Notes: generated by a model not told the origin, from the sequence alone. A DNA stretch of 64,000 nt from CAWDDA01 sp963813345 (GCA_963813345.1 CAWEYR010000028.1:1-64000), one strand, 5' to 3'. Shown: positions 30,412 to 41,369, numbered from the stretch's first letter. Made by a program: numbers and translations.

Positions 30412-30464
30412 CTTGCTCCTGAAGTGTCGCGCTCGAAGAGCAAGCTGAAGCTTGAACTCTAAAC
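30392..30464. repeat. R2 inverted repeat
   Basis: GTTTAGAGTTCAAGCTTTAG then CTTGCTC (30392-30418) pairs with GAGCAAGCTGAAGCTTGAAC then TCTAAAC (30438-30464). The left arm encodes the ThiS tail LEFKL and its stop. Confidence 0.85.
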
Positions 30465-30466
30465 AA

Positions 30467-30502
30467 AAGGCGGTCTCCAACGTGTACGTCAAAAACCGCC
30501 TT
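30467..30502. terminator. hairpin between convergent genes
   Basis: AAGGCGGT and ACCGCCTT form an 8-base stem around a 20-base loop, between thiS and the leftward array gene A. There is no strong T-run, so terminator function is tentative. Confidence 0.4.
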
Positions 30503-30527
30503 CTTAGACTTACTGCAAATCCCGTCG

Positions 30528-31539
30528 CTAACAGGTCGGCGGGAATAGTGGCATCATGAATGCAGCCGTCGGTGCTCAACGTCAGCTTGTGCAGATTGCG
30601 CGCTCCGTTGAACGCGTTCTGATTCTGCGCTGCAGTCGGGTTGCGAGTGAATATCGCGCCGATAATTGGAACATTGGCGAGTCGCCCAGAACTTCATCCA
30701 TCCCGTCGAATTCGCAGGAATGATCACTTCAAACCGGGGTGTAGTTCGCGGGAAATTCGCATCGCCCAGAACTCCCGTCAACTGGCAGTTGCCAGGGATC
30801 GTCCAGCTGTAGGATTGCTCCGCTTCATCGTATACGATGCCGAACAGGTTGCCGAACGAACCCACCGAAGTGAACAGGTCTCCCGTTCAAGCTGTTGACG
30901 AAAACTCGATGGAAGGTCTGATCAGCTCGCGAGCCAAGGCTCGAAACCGCCAGAACCCGCGGTGCGCGGTTGTAGCCCAAACGGGGGCTACCGTTGAGCG
31001 CTAATAACGGCGAAGCTTGCGAATTCGCGTCGCAACCAGGCACCGTGCCCTGCGAAGAGCGCTGCGAAAGCCTCGGCGCCAAGTGAACCGAAGTAGCCTT
31101 CGGAGAACTTGACGTACTCGCTGCCGATCAGGAAGTTAAAGCTCGTCGGGCAGCCAATAACTCCGTCCGCGGCAATTGCGATCAGATAGCCCGTGATTCC
31201 CGGGTCCTCCGAAAACGCATCGATCGAAGCGGTCTGTTGCGCAGTCAGACACAGAAATCGATCCGCAACACTGCAGTTGTTTGCAACAAAGAACAGGTGC
31301 ACAAATGCAGCTGAGGTCGATGACGTGTTCGTGATTGCCATCGTTGTGTTTTGCGCGGCAGGATTTGCCGTGCTTGAGGTATAGACGTTATAGACGAGCA
31401 TCGAGCCGGCTTTCTGATCGCTGACTTCCGACGCCGCTGGAAACGGGTCGCCGGGATCAGCGCCGAAAGCAGACGCGCTCATGATCACAAGCGCGGCTGC
31501 GGCGAACAGTGCATTAAGAAGTCTGCGTGAGGTTTGCAT
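30528..31539 (-). CDS. secreted array protein A (frameshifted)
   Basis: About 335 residues, reconstructed over several frames by comparison with gene C. Signal peptide (LLNALFAAAALVIMSASAFG), then ADPGDPFPAASEVSDQKAGS. Conserved cysteines lie in NNCSVADRFLCLTAQQ, IGCPTSFNFLIG, PGCDAN, GNCQLTG and the terminal FPPTC. A second half reads YDEAEQSYSWTIPG and FEVIIPANSTGWMKFW. No known domain is recognised; a disulfide-stabilised beta protein of the cell surface or periplasm is inferred. RBS GGAGA. A and C are one subtype. Confidence 0.7.
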
Positions 31540-31595
31540 AATCGACTCTCCTGAGAATCTCCAAAGTCCAGGTTATGTGCCTTTCCCGCCCTTAG

Positions 31596-32622
31596 CTAGC
31601 AGGTCGGCGGGAAGATGGGCATCATTGCCGCATCATTCGTGAGCGTCAACTTGTGCAGGGTGTGCCCGCCATTGAACGCACTCGATGATGTTCCGGCATT
31701 TGGATTCGCATTGATCACCGCGCCGATGATGCCAGGGCCGCCGGGCCAAGCGTCCAGAACTTGACCCATCCCGTCTGATTCTGCGGAATGATCTCCGTGA
31801 ACCGCGGAACGGTACGCGGGAAATCATTCGTCAGACGTGCAAACAACTGGCAGCCGACATTGATGCTCCAGCTGAATCCCTGCTCTGCGTCGTTGAACGT
31901 CAGACCGAAGATCGTGCCGATGTTGCGGGGACCTGCAACCAGGTCACCTCCAACCCGGACCACCACCACGTCGCGTGTCATTCGAATCAAGGAATGATGG
32001 AACGCTCGCGATTGCAAGAACCTTGCCTGCCTTGTTGTACTGGACACCGTCGAATTGAAGTACCACAAGACCAGGAATTACCTGCTGCGCCGTCGCGTCC
32101 GGAAGAGTCGAGTCTCGCGCAGTCCGGATGGAGTCCCTGGTAGAGTGCCGAAAAGGCCTCTGCCCCAAGATTCGCCTGGTGCGTGCCTGCCTTGATGAAA
32201 GCATCCCCGATCAGGAAGTTGAACGATATCGGACAGCCATTCACTCCGTCCGCTGCCACGGCTATCAGATACCCTTGAATTCCAGGGTCTTCATCAAAAG
32301 TCGTGAAGCGTGCCGTCTGGCCGGCGGTCAGACACATGAAGCGGTCCGCGACCGAGCAGCTCTGAGCCACAAAGAAGAGATGCACGAAAGCAGCTGACGA
32401 CGAGCTCGTGTTGGTGATGCTGATCTGTGTATTTGTCGTGTTCGGCGAAGTCGTGCTCGATGTGTAAAGAACATAGAAGAGCACCGAGCCAGCCTTCTGA
32501 TCGCTGATCTCCGAAGCCGCCGGATATGGCAGACCCGGGTCGGCAGCGAACGCAGCTGATGCCATCATCACGAGCGCGCACATCGCCAGGAAAGCGTGAG
32601 TGAGTTTGCGTGAGGTTCGCAT
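31596..32622 (-). CDS. secreted array protein B (frameshifted)
   Basis: About 340 residues over at least three frames. Signal peptide (LAMCALVMMASAAFA), then ADPGLPYPAASEISDQKAGS. It shares the A/C framework (CSVADRFMCLTAGQTA, EDPGIQGYLIAVAADGV, NGCPISFNFLIG, FNDAEQGFSWSINVGCQLFA, FTEIIPQNQTGWVKFW) but differs between motifs. Shifts near 32135, 31985 and 31740 are inferred by matching gene D. It ends IFPPTC. Own RBS AAAGGAGAAA. Confidence 0.7.
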
Positions 32623-32788
32623 TGTCGAGTTTCTCCTTTGAGGTGGTCTACAGTGATCGTATTCCAGTGATCGTACTTCCGGCTGACACGCCGGTATTTG
32701 TGTGCGCGCGGATTCTCGCGCAACTTGCTGTCAGTGTCAAGGATAGTTGGTATCCTGAGGGACATTGTGTTTGGGGCGGCTGGCTCCC

Positions 32789-32829
32789 AAAAAGCAAGGG
32801 CGGTGCCGACCCGAAGGTCAGCACCGCTC
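32789..32829 (-). terminator. hairpin terminator after array gene C
   Basis: Read on the minus strand, GCGGTGCTGACC and GGTCGGCACCGC form a 12-base stem with loop TTCG, followed by CCTTGCTTTTT. It lies 25 bases after the stop of gene C. Confidence 0.6.
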
Positions 32830-32853
32830 CTGGATTCAACCCATCGACCTGAC

Positions 32854-33859
32854 TTAGCAGGTCGGCGGGAATAGTGGCATGAACCAAGGTAGCAAGTGGT
32901 GCCAACGTCAGCTTGTGCAGATTGCGCGCTCCGTTGAACGCGTTCTGATTCTGCGCTGCAGTCGGGTTGCGAGTGAATATCGCTCCGATAATTGCCAACG
33001 TTGGCGGTCGCCCAGAACTTCATCCATCCCGTCGAATTCGCAGGAATGATCACCTCAAACCGGGGCGTAGTTCTCGGGAAATTCGCATCTCCCAGAACTC
33101 CCGTCAACTGGCAGTTGCCGGGGATCGTCCAGCTGTAGGATTGCTCTGCTTCATCGTAGACGATGCCGAACAGGTTTCCGAACGAATTCACCGAAGTGAA
33201 CAGGTTCCCGTTCATGCTGTTTACGAAAATTCGATGGAAGGTCTGATCAGCTCGCGAGCCAAGGCTCGAAGCCGCCAAAACCAACGGTGCACGGTTGTAC
33301 CCGTGTGGCAGCACCGTTGAAGAGAAGAGTAGCCGCAACCGAATTCGCGTCGCAACCAGGAACCGTGCCCTGGAAGAGCGCTGCGAAAGCCTCGGCGCCA
33401 AGTGCACCGAAGTAGCCTTCGGAGAACTTGACGTACTCGCTGCCAATCAGGAAGTTAAAGCTCGTCGGGCAGCCAGTAGACTCCGTCAGCGGCAACTGCG
33501 ATCAGGAAGCCCGTGATTCCCGGGTCCTCCGAAAACGCATCGATCGATGCCGTCTGTTGCGCAGTCAGACATATAAATCGATCCGCAACACTGCAGTTGT
33601 TTGCAACAAAGAACAGGTGCACAAATGCAGCTGAGCTCGATGACGTGTTCGTGATTGCCATCGTTGTGTTTTGCGCGGCTGGATTTGCCGTGCTTGAAGT
33701 ATAGACGTTATAGACGAGCACCGAGCCGGCTTTCTGATCGCTGACTTCCGACGCCGCTGGAAACGGATCGCCGGGGTCTGCGCCGAAAGCAGACGCGCTC
33801 ATGATGACGAGCGCCGCTGCGGCTAGCAGTGCATTAAAAAATTTGCGTGAGGTTTGCAT
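32854..33859 (-). CDS. secreted array protein C (frameshifted)
   Basis: About 335 residues, closest to gene A along its whole length. Signal peptide (FFNALLAAAALVIMSASAFG), NNCSVADRFICLTAQQ, GCPTSFNFLIGSEYVKF, VPGCDAN, SFGNLFGIVYDEAEQSYSW, CQLTGVLGDANFPRTTPRF and the terminal PPTC. Shifts near 33475, 33300 and 32995 are inferred. RBS GGAGGAG. A 10-base hairpin (GTTCCGCCAT/ATGGCGGAAC, 33936-33971) lies between D and C. Confidence 0.7.
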
Positions 33860-34005
33860 TGTCGAGTCTCCTCCGTGCTTCAAGGTCAATTTCTTGCTCG
33901 TCCCGTGGCCGGTTGCCTTTTCTTTTCCCGGTTCCGCCATCCGGCTCACTTGCCGAATGGCGGAACGCGCGAGAACCTCATCGCAACCAGCCCGCAACCG
34001 TTCCA

Positions 34006-35018
34006 CTAGCAGGTCGGCGGGAATATGCGGCATCGTTGCGGCATCATTCGTGAGCGTCAACTTGTGCAGGGTGTGCCCGCCGTTGAACGCACTCGATGAT
34101 GTTCCGGCATTTGGATTCGCGTTGATTACCGCGCCGATGATGCGCAGGACCGCCGGGGCCAAGCGTCCAGAACTTAATCCATCCCGTCTGATTCTGCGGA
34201 ATGATCTCCGTGAACCGCGGAACGGTGCGCGGGAAATCATTCGTCAGACGTGCGAACAACTGGCAGCCGACATTGATGCTCCAGCTGAATCCCTGCTCTG
34301 CGTCGTTGAACGTCAGACCGAAGATCGTGCCGATGTTGCGAGGACCTGCAACCAGGTCGCCTCCAACCCGGACAATCACCAGTCGCGTGTCATTCGAATC
34401 AAGGAATGATGGAACGCTTGCGACTGCAAGAACCTTGCCACCCTTGTTGTACTGGATGCCGTCGAATCAGCACGAAGGATTACCTGCTGCGATCCCTGGA
34501 ACTGTCCGTCTCGCACAGTCAGGATGATGTCCCTGGTAGAGTGCCGAAAACGCCTCTGCTCCAAGATTGGCCTGGTGTGTGCCTGCCTTGATGAAGGCAT
34601 CCCCGATCAGGAAGTTGAACGATCTCGGGCAGCCATTCGCTCCGTCCGCCGCGATGGCTATCAGATACCCTTGAATTCCAGGGTCTTCATCAAAAGTCGT
34701 GAAGCGTGTCGTCTGGCCGGCGGTCAGACAGATAAAGCGGTCCGCGACCGAGCAGCTCTGAGCCACGAAGAAGAGATGCACGAATGCAGCTGACGACGAG
34801 CTCGTGTTGGTGAGGCTGATCTGTGTATTTGTCGTGTTCGGCGAAGTCGTGCTCGATGTGTAAAGAACATAGAAGAGCACCGAGCCAGCCTTCTGATCGC
34901 TGATCTCCGAAGCCGCCGGATATGGCAGACCCGGGTCAGCAGCGAATGCCGCCGATGCCATCATCACGAGCGCGCACATCGCCAAGAGGGCTTGTGTGAG
35001 TTTGCGTGAGGTTCGCAT
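34006..35018 (-). CDS. secreted array protein D (frameshifted)
   Basis: About 335 residues, closest to gene B. Signal peptide (LAMCALVMMASAAFA), CSVADRFICLTAGQTT, GCPRSFNFLIGDAFIKAG, PSFLDSNDTR, FNDAEQGFSWSINVGCQLF, IIPQNQTGWIKFW, then LHKLTLTNDAA and terminal FPPTC. Shifts near 34510, 34385 and 34150 are inferred. RBS AAAGGAGAAA. First gene in the direction of transcription, so the array promoter should lie upstream of 35018. Confidence 0.7.
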
Positions 35019-35471
35019 TGTCGAGTTTCTCCTTTGAGTTTGTCTAGTGTTAATCATGGTTGCGGGCGGTCCGCCTGTTTCTTTTCGCGTGCACCGCTCG
35101 CACCTTTTTGAGATGAAAGCAATTGAGCACACGCCGTAGCGCTCTGCCCATTTTTAAAAACAGCGTACAGCGGGATTAGATCGCAGGTATATACAGCCCA
35201 CCAGCTATCTCGCTCCCCTGTTATTACGAAAACATTCTACTTTCTCGCAGGCCTTCATTGGGATGCTGTCAGGTCGTGAGGAAAGCCCGCGGTGCAGCAA
35301 CTGCCGTTATACCACGGTCGGCGGTTTCAGGGCAATAGAAGTTTTTCTTTTTCTGATGAACGCCAATCGCTCGAAAAACTCCCATTCCTCCGCTCAACTT
35401 CCACCCGTCACCAATCACCAATCACCTCGTGCGTGCCAGAGTCGGGGGTGCCAGAGTAAGTCAAAAACAGA
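35019..35471. other. intergenic region upstream of the secreted array
   Basis: 450 bases without a credible gene. It should contain the leftward promoter of the array. An open frame at 35263-35538 is an artefact antisense to the tRNA. No repeat of families R1-R4 was seen here. Confidence 0.55.
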
Positions 35472-35544
35472 TGAGCCGTGCAGGGATCGAACCTGCGACC
35501 CTCTGGTTAAAAGCCAGATGCTCTACCGACTGAGCTAACGGCCC
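35472..35544 (-). tRNA. tRNA-Lys (anticodon TTT)
   Basis: 73 bases on the minus strand. Acceptor GGGCCGT pairs with ACGGCTC, D-loop AGCTCAGTCGGTAGAGC, anticodon stem-loop CTGGCTTTTAACCAG with TTT, T-loop GGTTCGATCC, discriminator A. No CCA is encoded. Confidence 0.95.
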
Positions 35545-35670
35545 ATGCTTCAAGTCACTTTACTTTCACCAAACTCAAGGAACTTGAGAAGCCTCAACTT
35601 ACTCTGCGGCCTCAAACCGACGGCAAATATTAGCCGTTAACCCAAAAGTCGTCAAGAGTTTTGCGGATTC

Positions 35671-35719
35671 TTCCGGCTCTCGCGTGGAGCAACTTCATCA
35701 ACACAAACGAGAGCCGGAA
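35671..35719. other. 12-base perfect hairpin
   Basis: TTCCGGCTCTCG (35671-35682) is complementary to CGAGAGCCGGAA (35708-35719), with a 25-base loop. It sits between the TonB gene stop and tRNA-Lys; without a T-run its role is unclear. Confidence 0.5.
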
Positions 35720-35769
35720 ACCTTAGGAATGGAGGGGCTGATTAACAACCCCTAATGTAAACTGTGTCC

Positions 35770-37565
35770 CTAATAGAGATTGAACGTGTACTCGAGTTGC
35801 CCGCGGACCGTCACCGGTGCTCCACCCTTTGTGGCCGGCTGAAACTTTATCTTCTGAGCAGCCTCGATAGCTTTCTCAGTCAACCCGTCCGGCAGCCCGT
35901 GCACCACTCGCACATTCGTCACCCGGCCATCAGCCGTGAATATGGCGCTCAGCAGCACGCGTCCCTGAATCTTGTTCTGACGTGCCTCTTCCGTGTAGCG
36001 CGCCTTCTCCTTGTAAAGGATGACAATCCTTCCGACTCCGTTTGCGCCCTGGGTCTCGACTCCGCCACTCCCGGTTCCACGCGGCCCGCCACCGAGCCCC
36101 ATGTCGCCACCACCGGCATTGCCGCCTCGACCAGGACCGACACCAGGACCTTCACCACTGCCTACACCTGATCCCTTATTTGTTCCAATACCGTCTCCTG
36201 AACCAGGTCCGCTTGACGGCGGGGCGGGAGCTCCACGCGGGTCACCGATTGGCCCTTTGAGTTGTGGCAACGCTTTCGGGTCGCCATAGACAGTCATCGG
36301 AACCGGCAACGAAGGATTCTTGATCTTTGGCGGCTCCGGGTTAGGCGGAACTATTTGAGGAGTCAACGCCATTTGAGGAGGCCGTCCAAGGCTTGGAGGT
36401 TCGGGTTGCTCACGGCCGCCGCCACCGCCGCCGCGTGCCTGTTGAACCTTCGGCTTGCTTCCGCCGGTAAAACCGCCCTTGCCTTTGGGAGCTTCCTTAG
36501 GCGCTTCCTTAGTGATGGATGTCGGCACTATCAGATCTGCAATCTGCTCGACCTTATCCTCGTCCTGCTGTCCCTGTACCTTGCCGAAATGGATGAGTCC
36601 GGTCAGGAGGACTGCAATGAAGATAAACGCGTAAGTGATCATCGCGCTTGCGACACCCGCCTGTATCAACCTCTGTCTGCTTCGGGTGTTGCCATCACCC
36701 TTAATGACAGAGACGATGAACCCCTTCGGGTCGCGACGGAAATCGGCTGCCGCCACCTTCACTTCCGCGCTAAAGCGCGAAAGTATCGGGTCATCGGGAA
36801 GCAGACCCATTTCACCCGGATGAAATTCGGGCGCTTTCTTCCCGAAATCATCGACAAATATTTTCCAGGATTCCTTCAGGCGCGCAATGATGCTTCCTTC
36901 TTCAGGAATAAGAAACTCGGCGCCGCCCGCCTGCTGCTTCTTCCCGAAATACTGAAAGAAAACACCAATCCCCTCGCCCATGTTCGAGATCACGCCTCCC
37001 TGCTGTTCCAGCAGCGCAGCGCTTCCTTCCGACTTCTGCTTCTTGCCGAAATATTTGACGAATTCTCCGAAGCCCTCACGTAGCTGCTTTCCAATGCTCC
37101 CCTGCTCGGGCAGCATAAATGACATTCCGCCATCCGCCCGGCTCGGCTGTTGCTCGACGTGCTCGTCGATGAAAGCTGCGGGGAGACCGGCTCCGGCTGC
37201 GATAAAGGCTTAACCGAGGGCATGGGCTCGGTCGGCCGCTGAACGGGCGCGACCGGGATAGGCTGCGTTCGCGTTCCGCCTGAAGGCGGTAAAGCATGCC
37301 CGCTTACAAGCTGTTCGGTGACGGCCTGCACGGGCTTCTCGCGTTCGACAACGCGCTCCACGACTCGTTCGACAATTGGCTGCGTCGAAACCGGCGGCTT
37401 CGAAACGGGTGGCTGCGTCGAAACCGGCTGCTTCGAAACGGGCAACGCCGCAACTGGCTGCGTTCTCCGCAGATACTCTTCTGCGGTTAGCAGAAATTCA
37501 GTATCGGTCGGACAATACTGAAACCCATTCGGGTACTGCTGTTGGCAAGTCGGACAGACCTTCAT
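35770..37565 (-). CDS. zinc-ribbon TonB family protein with triple repeat (frameshifted)
   Basis: About 598 residues. A zinc ribbon (KVCPTCQQQYPNGFQYCPTD) is followed by a Pro/Val/Glu linker and three related units ending FVKYFGKKQ, FFQYFGKKQ and FVDDFGKKA. Then come one transmembrane helix (ASAMITYAFIFIAVLLTGLI), a long Gly/Pro-rich stretch and a C-terminal TonB domain (EEARQNKIQGRVLLSAIFTA, RGQLEYTFNLY). It probably transmits energy from an inner-membrane motor, or acts as a TonB-like structural protein. No ExbB/ExbD is nearby. The shift is near 37135. The linker contains an R1 core in frame (ALPPSGGTR). RBS GGGAGGGG. Confidence 0.85.
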
Positions 37566-37595
37566 CGTTCTCACCCCTCCCACACTATCATATCA

Positions 37596-37624
37596 ATATT
37601 AGGGACCAAGCAAAGCAAAATCAA
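37596..37624 (-). promoter_or_regulatory. sigma-70-like promoter of the TonB gene
   Basis: On the minus strand TTGATT (37624-37619) and TAATAT (37601-37596) are separated by exactly 17 bases, 30 bases before the ATG and its strong RBS. Confidence 0.6.
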
Positions 37625-37859
37625 GGCAATAGAATCGTTGCAATCTATGAACGAAGCGCGCATCGCGGCTTGCACAACATTAACCTTACTGGGGTTTGAT
37701 GTCTGGTCGCAGGAGAAGGATGCATGCCATCCCATCGCAAACAGCCCACGTCGGGCCTCTTTACTCGTATTGCTCCCTGCTTGCAATTCCTCCGGCTACC
37801 TGTTCGGGCGAGGGTCTCAATGGAGCCAACGAAGGAAATCGCGTAGAGGTTCCATTTGT

Positions 37860-39957
37860 CTAACTCGCAGGCGAAACTTTATACGACTCCAGTTTGCGGT
37901 AGAGCGTCTTTCGTCCGATTCCAAGGATACGCGCTGCCTTGGCCTTGTCACCTGCAGTAAGTGCCAGCACCTGCGCGATTGCCGCGCGTTCGATCTCTTC
38001 CATTGTCATCGGAAGGCTCAGCTCAAAATGACTGACGTGGCCCGGCGCTGCGTGCGCCCGGATCGCTTCAGGCAGATCTTCTTCATTTATCTGCCTGCCA
38101 GCCGCCACGATGACTGCTCTCTCGATGCAGTTCTCGAGCTCTCGAACGTTGCCCGGCCATCCGTACATTCTGAGCGCCTTGAGTGCCCGGTCCGAGATAC
38201 CTGTAACCCTCTTTCCGCTTCGCTGCTGATAACGATCGACAAAGAAAGCGACGAGCTGCTCGAGAATCTTCGGTTCGCTCGCGCAGTGGCGGCAAGATGA
38301 TCGGATATACATTCAACCGGTAATAGAGATCGCGACGAAATCGATTTGCTTCAATCTCCTGTTCAAGATCCTTGTTTGTCGCGGCGATCACGCGCACATC
38401 GGTCTTGATCACCTCATTTCCTCCGACGCGATTGAACTCACCGTCCTGGAGCACACGGAGAAGGCTGACCTGCGCCGCAAGACTCATCTCGCCAATCTCA
38501 TCGAGAAAAAGAGTGCCACCGTCAGCTTCTTCGAATCGACCGATACGCTTCGACCGCGCATCGGTAAAAGCGCCGCGTTCGTGGCCAAAAAGCTCGGTTT
38601 CAAGCAACGTAGGCGGTATCGCTCCACAATTGATTTTCACAAAAGGACGCGCATTGCGGCGCGAATTGGACTGAATCAGACTTGCCACCAGCTCCTTGCC
38701 GGTGCCGGACTCTCCCTGTATGAGAACGCTTGTCCGGCTATCGGCTACCGAAAGAGCCATCTCGATAGCCCTTCTGATTTTAGGTGATGACCCGATGATC
38801 CGTTCGCCAGCCCGAGCATCATTGAGCTCACGCTTGAGTCGCAACACCTCGGCTGATAGCCGGTCCTTTTCAAGCGCAACCGCAATCTGACTCGAGATTC
38901 CGTTGAGCAACTGAACGTCGAAATCAGAAAAACGGTTTTCCTCCGCCACCCACACGAGCGCGATCACGCCAAGGGTTCGCTCCTTTGAGCTGATCGGCAC
39001 AATCAACGCCGACCTTCCCTTGATGACGTGAGTCAGCAAATACGAGGCAACGGGTGAGTTATCCGGTCCTTCGAGCTTGAGCGTGTGACCCTGCTCGAGC
39101 ACTTCCCTGACAACAGGATGATCGGGCAGCCGGATCGTCCGAGCCTCTCGATACTTCGCCTCCACAGCCTTTCTGAGATCCACCCCACGCCTCGCCCGGA
39201 ACGAGTCAAAGTTCAGATGATCAGCATCCGAGTCGAGCACTGCGAGGCATCCATAATCCGCTCCGAGCAGCTCGAGTGCCTTGTCGATGACAAATGCGAC
39301 GATCTCCTTGAAATCGCTTCGAACGTTGATGTCGTTCGATATCTCGAGAAGGAGTTTGGTGAGCTCGACCTCCTTTTCCTTCTCCCGGTAAAGCCGCGAA
39401 TACTGAAGACCGATGGTCACCTGACTCGAGAGCCACTCGATCAGGCGCTTCTCAGTGTCGTTCCATTGATGCGGCTCGCGACAGTAGTGAAGTGCCATGA
39501 CACCGAGCAACTCATTGCGAAAAACGAACGGTGCAATCAGCACGGCGCGTGTTCCAATCAACTGACACGTGGCCCGTACCCAGCTTGGAAGATCCGCCGT
39601 CTGGATGTCGTCGATCGCAAAATGACGCCCTCCGCGGGGAAGATAGTTTTTGATCGTTTCGGTGGGCACGAGCGAAGGTGGAATGTTGAGACCGGTTCCA
39701 GGCGCCAGCCCGTTATCGGCAAGATATTCGTGACTCACCTTGAAACCGCCGTCGTCGGATGGAGTAATCACGTTACAACGGTCCACGGAAAGACGCTGCC
39801 CTGCTTCTGTCACTGCGGTCTGCAGGAATCTGTCGATATCGATGACACTGGCGATATCGGGCGACAGGCGGTTGAGAATCGCGTCGCGCACCTCGTACAT
39901 TTCGAGGAGGCGTTCAGTGAGATTGTCTTTCATCGTTGCGGGCTCGTTCATCATCAC
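37860..39957 (-). CDS. sigma-54-dependent regulator with two GAF-like domains (frameshifted)
   Basis: About 698 residues. Two GAF-type sensor domains (roughly residues 30-190 and 205-370), a AAA+ domain with Walker A GESGTGKELVA, the sigma-54 contact loop GAFTDA, Walker B GGTLFLDEIGEM and YGWPGNVRELENCI, then a Fis-type HTH (KAKAARILGIGRKTLYRKLE). The loop has Asp where GAFTGA is canonical, a known variant. The shift is near 38280 within LPPLRERTED. The TGA of the DUF512 gene overlaps its first codons, so both are transcribed together. The signal is unknown. Confidence 0.9.
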
Positions 39958-41364
39958 AGGGAGACAGAGGTCACCGAGCCGTAATTGTGGGAGAGGACTG
40001 GCAGGTGTTTCTCTTCTTTGGTTTCACGAATGCCGAAAAGATCATTCCACGATCGCATTACGGGGAGAGCCAGTTCTCCAGCCAGCTCGCCCACCGTCAT
40101 CCCATCCAGAAAGCGCTCGTCGTGTTGGCGGTAACTGTCCGACGGCACCATCAGAAACTCACCTCTGAAATGCTCGCGCGACGTCACGAAATCGATGCCC
40201 TGAAAGCAGGCCCGCGACTGTCACGCCGGCTCCGAAAAACACATTTGGAACCTTGACTGCAGTGAGCCGCGTTCCGAATTGCACATTCAGCTCATCAACC
40301 TTCTTTTCGAGAATCGGATGGAAGATCTCTCCTGTAGCGATCGTTCCGTAAATCCGGTGAGCCTGTTCTTCGTCGAAGAGTCCGCGTTTGCGGCGTGACT
40401 TGAGTAGTCTCATTCTCCGGCTGTGCTCTTCTGCAAACTGCCTCACCATTCCGACGCCGTCTTCAATCTGAGGGTAGCTGTCATCCGATGTGCTCCGTGC
40501 GCGAACGATGCGATAGTGCGACCGGGGCGGCACCTGCCTTCCAGCACGAATGTAGAACTCATCGCCAAGAAATGCGAAGACGGTGCCAAGCCTCGCCTTG
40601 AGCCTCTGCTGAATTGGAGTCATCTGATCGATCACACGCGCGCAGTACTCGTCATCGACTGCCGTCAGCTTGTCACGGTATTTATGTCGGTCAGTAACGC
40701 CCAGGGGCACGATCGCGGTCGAGACAACGCCCGGATGAAGAGCCGAGAGATCCTCGACCGTCTTCTCGAGATGGGGTCCATCGTTGATCTCCGGACAGAG
40801 GACAATCTGCGCGTGAATCTCGATACCGTGATCAATAAAGTGCTTCATCTTCGCGATGACGTCATCACGCGCTTCGATGCCGAGCATGTATGCCCTCAAA
40901 TCCAGGTCTGTCGTGTGCACCGAAACATACTGAGGCGTCAATCGCTGCTCGATCACTCGCTCAACCTCAGATTTGGTGATCGTCGTGAGCGTTGTGTAGT
41001 TTCCATACATGAATGAGAAGCGAATATCCTCATCCCTAACCCAGAGCGACGAGCGAGAACCTTCAGGATTCTGTTGAATGAAACAGAAGATACAGTCATT
41101 GCCGCACTGACGCGGCGTCATCGGCTCGAAATCGATCCCCCAGGGTTCGTTTTCGTCCTTTTCAACGTCGACCTGCCATTCCTCGCCCGACGCTTTAACA
41201 ACCTCCAATTCGAGCGCGTCTTCTCCCGATGTCAGGAACATGAAATCGAGAGCATCGCGCACGCGCCGCCCACCGATCGTCCAGATACGATCCCCAGTCT
41301 CGAGCCCGATCTCAGAAGCCAGCGAGTCCGGCTCAATACTTTTAATTTTGATTCCCTTTGCCAT
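39954..41364 (-). CDS. DUF512 protein with PDZ and radical-SAM-like cysteines (frameshifted)
   Basis: About 470 residues. An N-terminal PDZ-like domain (IKSIEPDSLASEIGLETGDR) is followed by CGNDCIFCFIQQNP, whose C-x3-C-x2-C could bind a 4Fe-4S cluster, and the DUF512 body (TTITKSEVERVIEQRL, IVLCPEINDGPHLEKT, IVPLGVTDRHKY, GDEFYIRAGR). The frame changes near 40210 and ends SREHFRGEFLMVPSDSYRQH then GELALPVMRSWNDLFG. The family occurs widely with no settled function. ATG 41364 (MAKGIKIKSIEP) avoids translating the R2 repeat upstream. Confidence 0.88.
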
Positions 41365-41369
41365 CTTAT

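Noticed and set aside
30392..30464. CRISPR-like repeat array
   Set aside because: The repeats are dispersed single hairpins without regular spacers or cas genes.
35263..35538. 91-residue open frame on the plus strand
   Set aside because: Its end is antisense to tRNA-Lys (reads EPCRDRTCDPLVKSQ), a well-known annotation artefact; no RBS or domain.
36262..37083. 273-residue open frame opposite the TonB gene
   Set aside because: Antisense shadow of a low-complexity coding region.
37860..39957. GAFTDA loop as evidence of an inactive sigma-54 regulator
   Set aside because: GAFTDA is a recurrent variant in functional-looking enhancer-binding proteins, so no loss of function is inferred.
39085..39984. 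299-residue open frame opposite the sigma-54 regulator
   Set aside because: Antisense shadow; composition follows the GAF-domain coding strand.
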